Part shown: positions 1-7,022 of the stretch, one piece after another
Numbering within the stretch: the first letter of the stretch is position 1
How the letters are laid out: each line of letters opens with the position of its first letter
DNA from: Clostridiales bacterium
GTDB lineage: Bacteria; Bacillota; Clostridia; Oscillospirales; Ruminococcaceae
DNA: 64,000 bases
Assembly (NCBI GenBank): GCA_019423685.1
Contig: JAHZAY010000001.1
Coordinates: forward strand, 1-64,000
Reading direction: 5' to 3'
Notes under the pieces: model-generated
Told to the model about the DNA's origin: nothing
The model's database searches: none
The model's input: only the letters and a program-made list of their open reading frames with translations
Translations under genes and position numbers: made by a program

Positions 1-2
1 GC

Positions 3-92
3 GGAGCAAAGAAGCAATGGGCACAGGGCATCCACGAGACAGCCTACACCCGAAAGGTGCTGGACTGTATCGACAATAATCAGAAAATTTAA
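3..92 (+). CDS. Lytic transglycosylase, C-terminal end only (partial)
   Basis: The window opens inside a reading frame that reads GAKKQWAQGIHETAYTRK and ends with TAA at 90-92. The same ending, with conserved WxQGIHETAYTxKV, closes the complete lytic transglycosylase at 19154-19765, so this is the end of a paralogous SLT-type muramidase. These enzymes cleave the glycan strand of peptidoglycan outside the membrane. The catalytic part lies upstream of the window. The gene ends 13 bases before the next start, whose ribosome-binding site follows the stop directly, so the two are probably cotranscribed. Confidence 0.75.
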   Translation, partial: GAKKQWAQGIHETAYTRKVLDCIDNNQKI

Positions 93-105
93 AGGAGACG
101 TTTTT

Positions 106-345
106 ATGAGCGAAAAAGGAAAAATCGAGATTATCCTCAACGAAGAGGGAGCCGAAATCAGAATGAAAAGAGGAACAGCCGACTGGGGAGAAGTAATCGA
201 TGCACTCGCATGCGCATCGGCAGGAGCGATTATAGAACTTGTCAATCCCGATAAAATACAGGATGCGTTGGCAATGTTTTGTACCCATGTAGTGCTGGCC
301 GCAAAAGAAAGAAGTGAATCGCTGCATGTGTTGAAAAGGGAGTGA
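106..345 (+). CDS. Small hypothetical protein, prophage-type
   Basis: A 79-residue acidic/basic mixed protein with a good Shine-Dalgarno (AAAGGAGA at 91-98) before ATG. I do not recognise a family. It has no membrane segment or signal peptide, one short hydrophobic helix around residues 28-42, and a lysine/glutamate-rich N terminus. It is tightly packed between the transglycosylase end and the membrane peptide gene at 350, only four bases away. This spacing is typical of small genes in prophages and conjugative elements. Its function is unknown. Confidence 0.55.
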   Translation: MSEKGKIEIILNEEGAEIRMKRGTADWGEVIDALACASAGAIIELVNPDKIQDALAMFCTHVVLAAKERSESLHVLKRE

Positions 346-349
346 TCAA

Positions 350-544
350 ATGTTCGAAATTCTGTATTTAATTGCTTTGCCAAGCCTGTTCCTGCTTGTG
401 CTGTGCGGGCTTTATGGGCTGGCACTGACAGTTTTGGGACAAAAAGAAAAGGCCCTGACAGAGCGTCAGAGCCAAGATAGAATGCAAAACGGAAATGCTG
501 TACCACCGACCAAAGCGTCCAGCATTTCCGCCAACGTGGACTAG
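350..544 (+). CDS. Small single-pass membrane protein
   Basis: A 64-residue protein with one strong hydrophobic segment at residues 5-29, followed by a hydrophilic tail rich in Q, S and N. The start lies four bases after the preceding stop, which suggests translational coupling, and an AGGGAG-like site overlaps the end of the previous gene. It resembles small membrane peptides of phage or plasmid origin, but I do not recognise a family. A role as a membrane anchor or small regulator is only a guess. Confidence 0.5.
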   Translation: MFEILYLIALPSLFLLVLCGLYGLALTVLGQKEKALTERQSQDRMQNGNAVPPTKASSISANVD

Positions 545-607
545 CAAAAAAGTCCACCTCCATTGTATCTTGAATTGAACGAAAAGTCAAGGAAGGAGCG
601 TACCACT

Positions 608-1018
608 ATGAGAGATTGGACAAGCAGTAATGAGCTGTACGACCCACAGTGCTGGGAACCGGAGGGCGTCCGCTGCTCCCAGTGCGGGGACCGGCACAAC
701 GAGGACGAGCTCACCTATCTAGATGGCAAGCCGTTTTGCCCGGCGTGCCTGAAGGAGTACATAGAGGAGTACGGGCGTTCGCACACCGGTGAATTTGCCG
801 ATGGCTACATCGAGGCAAACTTGGACGAACGGGCAGCGGATTTTTGGGAAAACGACCTGGACGAGCAGACCAAGAAGAAGCTGCTCCGCGAGGTCTACCG
901 CCGAGAAAAGCGCCTGCACCAGACCGCCCACCTGCACGACATCGAGCAGAGCGACCGGGATTTCTGCCTGGAATCGGACAACTATTTTGATTTTGTGAGG
1001 GAGCAGATGGTATGGTAG
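608..1018 (+). CDS. Zinc-ribbon small protein, phage-type
   Basis: A 136-residue protein. I start it at the ATG at 608 because AAGGAAGGAG (590-599) sits at the right distance; the longer frame from 563 has no such site. Near the N terminus two CxxC pairs (RCSQCG and FCPACL) form a likely zinc ribbon, followed by a charged helical C terminus. Genes like this are common among phage early genes and may bind DNA or partner proteins. The stop overlaps the start of the YqaJ fragment at 1012 by seven bases (ATGGTAG), so the pair was a coupled unit. Confidence 0.6.
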   Translation: MRDWTSSNELYDPQCWEPEGVRCSQCGDRHNEDELTYLDGKPFCPACLKEYIEEYGRSHTGEFADGYIEANLDERAADFWENDLDEQTKKKLLREVYRREKRLHQTAHLHDIEQSDRDFCLESDNYFDFVREQMVW

Positions 1019-1380
1019 CGGCTCGAGAAGAATGGCTCAAAGCAAGACAGAAGGGGATCGGCGGCAGCGATGCCGCCGCAGTCCTGGGGATTTCCCCCTG
1101 GAAGTCAAACGTGCAGCTCTGGGAGGAAAAAACCGGCATCACAGAGCCGGAGGATATTTCAGAGAAAGAGGTCGTCCGCTTCGGAAAAGAGTCCGAGGCA
1201 GCTATCCGCCAGCTGTTCCAGCTGGATTTTCCAGAGTACAAAGTTTCCTATGATGACTGGCGTGAGCTTTTTTCTCAATGGGAGATGGCGGCAGCTCCCA
1301 AATGGGCTCCGGTGCTCAATCACATCAAGGCGCTGATGACCTCGATAGCTGTCAATGCCGACGGCACATCAGAAGAATAG
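1012..1380 (+). pseudogene. Chimeric gene: YqaJ recombinase N-terminus fused to a tail-protein C-terminus
   Basis: Residues 1-80 match the start of YqaJ-type phage exonuclease/recombinase proteins: a GIGGSDAAAVLGISPWKS motif followed by LWEEKTG and FGKESE. These proteins normally run past 300 residues, but the similarity stops near base 1250. The remaining residues, DDWRELFSQWEMAAAPKWAP and on, belong instead to the C-terminal domain of the Cys-rich proteins at 5209 and 6361 (DWRxxFS, PxKWAP, a following KxL). The catalytic core of the nuclease is missing. I read this as a deletion junction joining an early gene in frame to a late gene; the product is probably not a working recombinase. Confidence 0.75.
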
Positions 1381-1392
1381 GAGGAATGCACG

Positions 1393-1857
1393 ATGAAAAA
1401 AACACAGGTTGATTTTATGCTCACCATCTCTCAGCTCTTCCAAAAGCTGGAAAATGGGGAGGACTGCAAAAAGGAGTGCGAGCAGGTCTCCCAGATGAAC
1501 GACGAGCAGAAAGAGAGCGTCAGCGGCCAGCTGCTCGACCGCCTACAGGCGCGGGACAGCAAAGAGGTGGACAAGCTGGTCGCGGCCGCAAAGCAGGTGG
1601 AGTATCTGGACCCGGACTACATCGATGACTTTGCCGCCGTCATCCGCGAGCCGTTTACGTCCTCCTCCGCCCAGGAGCGACAGGAAATTGTCAAGAGGGT
1701 ACTCTCCCGCACCAGCTACAGCAAAGTGCTGATGGAGGACATCTTTTGGCAGAGCCTTACCCTGATCGCCATCAACATGCAAAACAACGACCTGCTGGCA
1801 CAGTATATCCGCAAGATGGAGCAGCTGCGGGACGGCTTGAACAACGAGGAGGAGTAG
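1393..1857 (+). CDS. Hypothetical prophage protein, paralogue of the 5893 gene
   Basis: A 154-residue, probably all-helical soluble protein. It aligns along its whole length with the protein at 5893-6336: shared features are L-NGEDCKxEC near residue 20, YIDDF near residue 75, an S/T-Y-x-K-x-ME-x-FW stretch, and LTLIA-N with LLAQ near the end. Its partner upstream (the tail half of the 1012 chimera) is also the partner type found before 5893, so the two genes move together. AGGAGGAATG lies just before the ATG. The function is unknown; a chaperone or assembly role for the Cys-rich protein is an inference from linkage only. Confidence 0.65.
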   Translation: MKKTQVDFMLTISQLFQKLENGEDCKKECEQVSQMNDEQKESVSGQLLDRLQARDSKEVDKLVAAAKQVEYLDPDYIDDFAAVIREPFTSSSAQERQEIVKRVLSRTSYSKVLMEDIFWQSLTLIAINMQNNDLLAQYIRKMEQLRDGLNNEEE

Positions 1858-1860
1858 TGT

Positions 1861-2232
1861 ATGGAAAAGACAGTTATGGACATCCGCAAAGAACTCATTG
1901 AGATGCCGCTCAACTCCATCACCTATCTGGAGATCCCCGAGGAGGACGGCAACCGCCTGGAGATGGATCGCATCAAGCTGATGGCGCTGGACACGCTGTT
2001 TAAGTCCTATATCCGCGAATTCGGACAGCCGGACGAGAGCAACATCACCTGGCAGGAGATTGTGGAGGAGTACACAAAGACCCACGCGCGGTACATCAGT
2101 GCAATCTATTTCCAACTTCGACAGAAGCTTGGCGACGACATCATTGTGTTGCTCAGTGAGCCCTGCTGGCAGTTGGGATATGACGCGGTACAGCGGTCGA
2201 TTTATTTATATAAGACCTGCCCGAAGGCATAA
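1861..2232 (+). CDS. Hypothetical prophage protein
   Basis: A 123-residue protein starting three bases after the preceding stop, with GAGGAGTAG as a coupled ribosome-binding region. It is acidic at the N terminus and has an aromatic-rich C terminus (YLYKTC). I see no membrane segment, metal motif or known domain. It is the last gene before a strong terminator at 2232, so it closes the first prophage transcription unit. The function is unknown. Confidence 0.55.
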   Translation: MEKTVMDIRKELIEMPLNSITYLEIPEEDGNRLEMDRIKLMALDTLFKSYIREFGQPDESNITWQEIVEEYTKTHARYISAIYFQLRQKLGDDIIVLLSEPCWQLGYDAVQRSIYLYKTCPKA

Positions 2233-2261
2233 AAAAAGAGGAGCAGATGCTCCTCTTTTTT
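2232..2261 (+). terminator. Rho-independent terminator
   Basis: Perfect stem AAAAAGAGGAGC with loop AGAT and its complement ending in a T-run, directly after the stop at 2232. It ends the prophage unit from the left edge. Confidence 0.85.
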
Positions 2262-2289
2262 AGCTGTAATCTTCAGACGTTTAGAAAGT

Positions 2290-2535
2290 TCATTGTTGAT
2301 CTTTCTGCTTTCGAATATCCGAGGTGTCCAGAATGATTTTTTGTGAATGATCAAGTTCAAAGCAAAGGGAACACCCGAGGAAATTCGATATTCTGATTAA
2401 ATCTTCTGCGGAAAAACTCCCGCGGGTGAGCTTATTTTGCATGGATTGTGGGGAGATTCCCAAAAAAGCAGCCAATTCAGTATTTTTTTTACCTCTTATG
2501 GAAAGCAGTGCTTTGATTTTATTGGTAACAGACAC
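2290..2535 (-). CDS. Helix-turn-helix (XRE-like) regulator, possible antitoxin
   Basis: An 81-residue protein if started at GTG 2535. That start is preferred because AGAAGGTGA, which also contains the stop of the upstream gene, sits just before it; a longer frame from 2610 would overlap the DUF2442 gene deeply. Residues 12-50 (TELAAFLGISPQSMQNKL) form a clear helix-turn-helix, followed by a short C-terminal tail. It lies four bases after the DUF2442 stop in a three-gene operon with DUF4160, so it may regulate that operon. DNA binding is supported by the motif; the antitoxin role is inferred. Confidence 0.7.
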   Translation of the reverse strand: MSVTNKIKALLSIRGKKNTELAAFLGISPQSMQNKLTRGSFSAEDLIRISNFLGCSLCFELDHSQKIILDTSDIRKQKDQQ

Positions 2536-2539
2536 AGGC

Positions 2540-2791
2540 TCACCTTCTCTCCACACCATACTCATAAATAGTATCGCTTGGGAGATCAATCCTATCGTTC
2601 CAATAAACACAGGTGCGGCTTGGATCTAATTTTACTTGCTGAAAAAGGCCGTGAATGTTCTTCAAATCAGAATAGCTTTCGATGGTTTGTATGTCCTCTT
2701 TGACATCATACAGGACATCCTTTCCATCGTCGAAAACAACGTGGAGAAAAAAGTCCGACATGGGTTGAAGCGTTTTGATTCTTGGAATCAT
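2540..2791 (-). CDS. DUF2442 family protein
   Basis: An 83-residue protein with the typical DUF2442 layout: a short N-terminal strand, FxxGxxxxYDVK, then a region ending in W-N-D-x-IDLPSDTIYE. ATG is preceded by AGGAGG. DUF2442 proteins are often encoded next to DUF4160 proteins, as here, and the pair has been suggested as a toxin-antitoxin-like unit; I treat that as suggestion, not fact. It is the middle gene of a minus-strand operon inside the prophage and its promoter is at 3090-3118. Confidence 0.75.
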   Translation of the reverse strand: MIPRIKTLQPMSDFFLHVVFDDGKDVLYDVKEDIQTIESYSDLKNIHGLFQQVKLDPSRTCVYWNDRIDLPSDTIYEYGVERR

Positions 2792-2802
2792 AACAATACC
2801 TC

Positions 2803-3057
2803 CTATTTAAGCGGTGGCAATTTCTGAAGATTTTGGCTGTCCCACATTTTTTGAAGCTCTTCCCGATGAAGCAGCATCCACTCTCGGACCAATTCTTGTG
2901 CTCTTTTGGGAAGATCTCCTTCCATCATTTCCATCGTTTGGAGATTGAAAATTCCGACACACTCACCATACAAAGCATGTAAGTGGCTTGGTTCATGCTC
3001 CTTTGGTTTAAAGAACATTTTAATAATGATCCCATAGAAACGACTGATTTCAGGCAT
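2803..3057 (-). CDS. DUF4160 family protein
   Basis: An 84-residue protein with the DUF4160 signature: GIIIKMFFKPKEHEPSHLHALYG near the N terminus, that is, an F-x-x-EH-x-PxHxH core, then a short helix ending in W and LQKLPPL. It is the first gene of the DUF4160-DUF2442-HTH operon and starts behind AAAGGAAT. The histidine-rich motif suggests a metal or nucleic-acid site, but no activity is established from sequence. The operon runs opposite to the prophage late genes and has its own consensus promoter, as expected of cargo. Confidence 0.8.
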   Translation of the reverse strand: MPEISRFYGIIIKMFFKPKEHEPSHLHALYGECVGIFNLQTMEMMEGDLPKRAQELVREWMLLHREELQKMWDSQNLQKLPPLK

Positions 3058-3089
3058 GGTAATATTCCTTTCTGTATTGATCTAATTGC

Positions 3090-3118
3090 ATTATACCATA
3101 CTCAAAAACGTTTGTCAA
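3090..3118 (-). promoter_or_regulatory. Consensus sigma-A promoter for the DUF4160 operon
   Basis: On the minus strand, TTGACA (3118-3113), a 17-base spacer and TATAAT (3095-3090) match the vegetative consensus in all twelve positions. It lies 32 bases upstream of the DUF4160 start. Confidence 0.9.
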
Positions 3119-3151
3119 ATAATCAAAATTGAATAAAAAGGAGGGAAAGGG

Positions 3152-4819
3152 ATGCGCAAAATTGATGCAACCGGTGGCTGGCTCCACTATCCGCCGCTGG
3201 AATTTTACTATATGCAGGGCGAGGTCAACGTGGAGCCGGTGCAGTTTATCCTCCCGAAGACGCGGGAAGAGGTTGACCTGACCGCCCTGTCCTATCAGAT
3301 CAAGGCGGTGTCGGAGGATTACGGCACCGAGGCGACGTGGATCCTGCCAAAGAAACTGACAGATGAACATATCCTGCTGAATTGGAAAATCACCCGGGAA
3401 CTTACCCTGATGCCGGGCCGTGTCATGCTCACACTCACTGGCACTGACACCAAAAACAACGTCATCGCAAAGTGGACGGGCAATCCGGCGATCATTCGTA
3501 AGGACCCGCAGGGGACGGCTCCGGTGCCGCCGCCGGATGAACTGGAGCAGTTCCAGCAGCAGGTCAACAAAGCGGTGGAGCAGATCACCGGAGCCCTAGA
3601 AGAGGCAGACAGCGCCCTCACCGAGGTAAAACCCGTGCTGGAGGATGCTGCCGAAACAGCCAAGGAGCTGACCGGGGAATCGGAATCTCTGCGACAGGTT
3701 GTCAACGTGCTCGAAAATCAGACTATCCCGAACCTCACCAGCTATGTGGAACAGGCCCAGCAGAATGTGGCCGGCATGGTGGAGAGCACCCAGAGTTCCG
3801 CCACAGCAGCGCAGGAAGCGGCGGCAAAAGCAGAGCGTGCCCGGCAACAGGCCGAGCAGGCCCAGCAGAACATTGCCACCGAATCCAATGCCATCAAGGA
3901 GCGGTATGAGGGGACACTGGAAGCAGCGAAACAGGCGGCGGCCAGCGCGCAGAGCGCAAAATCCAGCGCGGACACCGCCACGGCGGCCATTAACACCGTC
4001 AGCACCTACGCCAAAGACGTGGAGCAGTGGAAAGATGAAACCGCACAGCTTAAAGGAGCAGCGGAAACAAAAGCACAAAATGCGGCGGTCAGTGCAGCAG
4101 ATGCAAAAGCATCTGCCCAAACAGCGATTGAACAGGCCACCGCCGCCAACAATGCTGCCACAGCAGCGCAGGAAGCAAAAACCAACGCTAAAGCCAGCGA
4201 AACAGCGGCCCAGGCTGCCCAGGCTGCTGCCGAGGAAGCCATCAAGCATTATCCACGCATCGGTGAAGGAAGCTGGTGGGAGGTCTATAATCCTGCCACC
4301 AGCGCGTATGAGCAGACCAACAGCCGTGCCCAGCTGGTACCGCGCGGCATTTACTCGGCTACCGAAACCTATTATCCGCTCGATTTGGTCACCGAAAACC
4401 CAGAAGCAACCGCTGTATATCTTTCGCTCAAGGAAAGCACGGGTGCAGACTTGTCCGACGATACGGCCTGGTTAAAACTGGTCGGTGGGATTCAAGGTGA
4501 GAAAGGAGAAAAAGGCGATCCGGGAAAGGGTTTTGAGCTCACTTTCTTCACGCTTACCCTTCCGGCATCCGATTGGACCGCAGATGAGTCGACAGAGGAA
4601 CTGTTTAAACAGACAGTGACCCAGGAGGAGATCACGGCGCTGGTGGAGGCGGACAAAACGGCTCTCGATTTATATGCAGATCTTGCAACCAAGCGTTTAC
4701 TGAGGGAACAGGAAGTGCTGCAAATCTGGTTAGAAAACCAAGATGGTACAGCCATTGCATATGCAGAAGGGAATAAACCACAGACGGACATTGCAGTACA
4801 GGTTAGGGTAATGCGGTAA
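3152..4819 (+). CDS. Phage baseplate upper protein / tail fibre
   Basis: A 555-residue virion protein. Residues 1-125 look like the N-terminal domain of BppU-type baseplate proteins (two beta-rich blocks ending in GNPAIIRKDP). Residues 130-365 are an Ala/Gln/Glu-rich coiled coil, as in trimeric fibres. A carbohydrate-binding-like segment follows (GEGSWWEVYNPATSAYEQTNSRA, cut here), then a short collagen-like stretch GEKGEKGDPGKG near residue 450 and a C-terminal domain of about 90 residues. It would sit at the tail tip and contact the host surface. The ATG follows GGAGGGAAAGGG. It is the first gene of the late cluster after the cargo operon. Confidence 0.8.
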   Translation: MRKIDATGGWLHYPPLEFYYMQGEVNVEPVQFILPKTREEVDLTALSYQIKAVSEDYGTEATWILPKKLTDEHILLNWKITRELTLMPGRVMLTLTGTDTKNNVIAKWTGNPAIIRKDPQGTAPVPPPDELEQFQQQVNKAVEQITGALEEADSALTEVKPVLEDAAETAKELTGESESLRQVVNVLENQTIPNLTSYVEQAQQNVAGMVESTQSSATAAQEAAAKAERARQQAEQAQQNIATESNAIKERYEGTLEAAKQAAASAQSAKSSADTATAAINTVSTYAKDVEQWKDETAQLKGAAETKAQNAAVSAADAKASAQTAIEQATAANNAATAAQEAKTNAKASETAAQAAQAAAEEAIKHYPRIGEGSWWEVYNPATSAYEQTNSRAQLVPRGIYSATETYYPLDLVTENPEATAVYLSLKESTGADLSDDTAWLKLVGGIQGEKGEKGDPGKGFELTFFTLTLPASDWTADESTEELFKQTVTQEEITALVEADKTALDLYADLATKRLLREQEVLQIWLENQDGTAIAYAEGNKPQTDIAVQVRVMR

Positions 4820-4832
4820 GGAAGGTGGCCAA

Positions 4833-5022
4833 ATGTGTTTGCTTGACAGCAGTACCAAGCTGCTACTGCATGGAGATGACCTGACCGAACGGCTGGAAAA
4901 CAGTTCGTTACCGTGTCAAACCGCTGATAGACCAAACGCAGGGTAACTACAGAGAGTCCAGCATTGTACGGGTATACCGGATAAGTGGTTATGCAGGGCG
5001 TATCATCGGAGGAGGAATGTGA
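4833..5022 (+). pseudogene. Truncated, frame-broken tail gene remnant
   Basis: From ATG 4833, behind GAAGGTGG, one frame reads STKLLLHGDDLTERLENSS and stops at 4946. The +1 frame is open from 4885 to TGA 5022 and reads RYRVKPLIDQTQGNYRESS and so on, ending in GRIIGGGM. Both stretches look like tail-protein sequence (the LLLHxD start is common in tail proteins with lectin-like domains). The two overlap near 4890-4905, which fits an internal deletion or a frameshift. The end touches the GTG of the next gene (TGATGTG), the usual coupling, so the 3' end is the original one. Confidence 0.5.
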
Positions 5023-5023
5023 T

Positions 5024-5212
5024 GTGAGTGTCGTTTATGGGAGGCCGATCGTGTTGAGTACTGGAAGTGGTGGGGGATACATTGTCAGTCAAACAGCCCC
5101 AGAAAAGACGAACGTATTGTGGATACAACCCAATGGTTTGACACACTTTTGGGACGGAGAACAGTGGGTTGCAATTGCAGGCGTCTATGCAGAGGAGGAA
5201 ACACAGACATGA
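5024..5212 (+). CDS. Small tail-associated protein
   Basis: A 62-residue protein. I choose GTG 5024 because GGAGGAGG lies eight bases before it. It contains GGGYIVSQTAPEKTNVLWIQ and LTHFWDGEQWVAIAG. The TAPxxTNxLWI...WDGxxW pattern is common in small domains of phage tail proteins and adhesins, which suggests a beta-rich virion accessory. Its TGA overlaps the ATG of the Cys-rich gene (ATGA at 5209-5212), so the two are translationally coupled and may be made in similar amounts. Confidence 0.65.
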   Translation: MSVVYGRPIVLSTGSGGGYIVSQTAPEKTNVLWIQPNGLTHFWDGEQWVAIAGVYAEEETQT

Positions 5213-5880
5213 TTGATCGGGTGATTTCACCGGCATGTATATGTACCAGTTGTGTGGGTGGCTGTACCAGTTGTTCCGGCGGTTGCTCCGGTGACTGTGA
5301 CGGCGGCTGCTCCGGAGATTGTAAAGGGTGCAGAGGGGATTGCCGTGGAACCTGCTCCGGTTGTTCTGGCTGCTCTGGGTCTTGCTCTGGCAGCTGTACA
5401 GGATGCCGTGGCTGTTCTGGTACTTGTTCCGGCACCTGCAATGGATGCAGTGGTACATGCACGGGCAGTTGTACAAGCTGCTCGGGAAATTGTACTGGCA
5501 CCTGCATCGGGACCTGCTCGGGAAAGTGCAACACTGCTTGCACAGCAGAGTCACAGGCAGAAGCGATCGCCAATCTCGGACTTAATATTGCCGTGGGCCA
5601 TCCTATCAAAGCCAGCGATTACACACAGCTCAAATTAGCAATAGATGGTGAATATTCCCGTAGGGGGAAAGTTGTGCCAGAGGCATTTGCCGTTTTACCC
5701 CAGCCAAAGGGGAAGGTCCTTCTAGCTACAGCCCAAAAAGTACTGGAAGATATATACGCCTTGGATGGTTCTTCTGAACACGATTGGAGAAATATCTTTT
5801 CCTCTCATTGTGTTGTTCCCCCATCCAAGTGGGCGCCATCTATTGCATATTTGAAGGTGTTAGCCGCAGAGATTGTATAA
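5209..5880 (+). CDS. Cys-Gly repeat protein A with conserved C-terminal domain
   Basis: A 223-residue protein starting at ATG 5209 (GAGGAGG upstream, ATGA overlap with the previous stop). Residues 10 to about 115 hold 29 cysteines spaced only as CxxC or CxxxC, with Gly and Ser/Thr filling the gaps (units such as CSGSCSGSCTGC). A different domain of about 108 residues follows, beginning NTACTAESQAEAI and ending DWRNIFS...PSKWAP...YLKVLAAEI. There is no signal peptide. Its place between the baseplate/fibre gene and the lysis genes suggests a virion or host-contact protein. The Cys region could form a disulfide-bonded or metal-binding rod. I know of no family that matches the whole protein. Confidence 0.8.
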   Translation: MIDRVISPACICTSCVGGCTSCSGGCSGDCDGGCSGDCKGCRGDCRGTCSGCSGCSGSCSGSCTGCRGCSGTCSGTCNGCSGTCTGSCTSCSGNCTGTCIGTCSGKCNTACTAESQAEAIANLGLNIAVGHPIKASDYTQLKLAIDGEYSRRGKVVPEAFAVLPQPKGKVLLATAQKVLEDIYALDGSSEHDWRNIFSSHCVVPPSKWAPSIAYLKVLAAEIV

Positions 5881-5892
5881 GGAGGACTTTTT

Positions 5893-6336
5893 TTGAGCAC
5901 TGATTTTTCGTATATGATTACCTTTTCAAACCTGATTTTAAAGCTGAATACCGGAGAAGATTGCAAAGCAGAGTGTGAAGAGGTAAAAGGCTTCACTGAG
6001 CAGGACCAGGAGACCATTGTTATGCAGTTGCTTTCGATGATCGACCAGAGGGCAAGCCAATATATCGATGCCATTGTGGAGGCTCTAAAATCGATGAACT
6101 TGCTCGATTCCAGTTACATTGATGACTTTGTAGAGGTGACGGGTTTCAGAAGCAGCAATCTGTTGGCTGAAGAAAAGATACCCCTCATTCAGCGAGTCAT
6201 CACACGTAGCTATGGAAAGACGATGATGGAAGGCGTGTTTTGGAGAACCTTGACCTTAATTGCCGTCAACGCAGGAGACAATACCTTGCTGGCCCAGTTT
6301 ATCGATAAGCTGGAACAAGAGTCCAATAAAGGATAA
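5893..6336 (+). CDS. Hypothetical partner gene of the Cys-Gly protein, paralogue of 1393
   Basis: A 147-residue helical protein. The start is TTG 5893, nine bases after GGAGGA; no ATG fits. It is homologous along its length to 1393-1857 (NTGEDCKAEC, YIDDF, SYGKTMMEGVFW, LTLIAVN, LLAQ). It lies 12 bases after protein A and 24 bases before protein B, and the 1393 copy also follows a Cys-Gly protein C-terminus. The repeated pairing points to joint function, perhaps assembly or protection of the Cys-rich partner. No catalytic or binding motif is visible. Confidence 0.7.
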   Translation: MSTDFSYMITFSNLILKLNTGEDCKAECEEVKGFTEQDQETIVMQLLSMIDQRASQYIDAIVEALKSMNLLDSSYIDDFVEVTGFRSSNLLAEEKIPLIQRVITRSYGKTMMEGVFWRTLTLIAVNAGDNTLLAQFIDKLEQESNKG

Positions 6337-6360
6337 TTACATTATGGGAGGATGAAAAAA

Positions 6361-6945
6361 TTGGCCTGTACGACACATTGCCAGCAGAATTGTTCAAGAA
6401 CCTGTGCAGAAACTTGTGATAACGATTGCAGCCGCACCTGTTCTGGGTGTAGAGGAAGCTGTTCCGGTTGTTCTGGTTGCTCTGGTACTTGCTCGGGAAG
6501 CTGCACGGGATGTACTGGGAGTTGTTCGGGTAGTTGCACCAGCTGTACAGGTTCGTGTGTAGGTAGCTGTATCGGCACGTGTACAGGAAAATGCAACACT
6601 GCCTGTACAGCCGAAGCACAAGCGGAAGTGATCGCCAACCTCGGACTCAATATTGCCGTGGGCCATCCTATCAGAGCCAGCGATTACACACAAATTAAGA
6701 GTGCCATTGATAGTGAGTATATCCGTAGGGGGAAGAATGTACCAAGTGCACTATCTCCGGATCCCACGCCCAAAGGCAGCATACAAATTCGTACAGTCCT
6801 ACAAGTTCTTCAGGACCTATATGCTTTGGATAATCTTCCGGAACATGACTGGCGTACCAACTTTTCTGCCGGCAAGGTAATAGCTCCCTCTAAATGGGCA
6901 CCTGCAATAGCATATTTAAAGACACTGGCAGCAGAAATTTTATAA
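6361..6945 (+). CDS. Cys-Gly repeat protein B, tandem paralogue of protein A
   Basis: A 194-residue protein. The ATG at 6352 touches its GGGAGG, so the TTG at 6361, nine bases downstream, is the better start and matches the neighbouring gene's style. Residues 3-80 carry 22 cysteines with CxxC or CxxxC spacing. The first part (THCQQNCSRTCAETC) differs from protein A and the rest is the same CSGSC-type repeat. The C-terminal domain is nearly the same as in A (ANLGLNIAVGHPI, DWRTNFS, PSKWAP), and the DNA is also very similar there. This is a recent tandem duplication. A strong terminator follows at 6952. Confidence 0.8.
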   Translation: MACTTHCQQNCSRTCAETCDNDCSRTCSGCRGSCSGCSGCSGTCSGSCTGCTGSCSGSCTSCTGSCVGSCIGTCTGKCNTACTAEAQAEVIANLGLNIAVGHPIRASDYTQIKSAIDSEYIRRGKNVPSALSPDPTPKGSIQIRTVLQVLQDLYALDNLPEHDWRTNFSAGKVIAPSKWAPAIAYLKTLAAEIL

Positions 6946-6951
6946 GATGGT

Positions 6952-6983
6952 AAAAAGTTGCACTCTTGCGTGCAACTTTTTCT
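6952..6983 (+). terminator. Rho-independent terminator
   Basis: An 11-bp perfect stem AAAAAGTTGCA / TGCAACTTTTT with an 8-base loop, directly after the Cys-Gly gene B. It separates the tail-type genes from the lysis cassette. Confidence 0.85.
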
Positions 6984-7022
6984 GCTTTTTGGGGTGTTGG
7001 TGAGGGGAAGGGAGGTGAGAGA

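Noticed and set aside
3596..4249. A 217-codon minus-strand frame
   Set aside because: It is antisense to the Ala-rich coiled coil of the fibre gene; Ala codons read back as Cys/Arg/Gly.
5250..5540. Repetitive DNA of the Cys-Gly gene considered as a CRISPR or non-coding repeat
   Set aside because: The repeat keeps one open frame with fixed Cys spacing and has no unique spacers.
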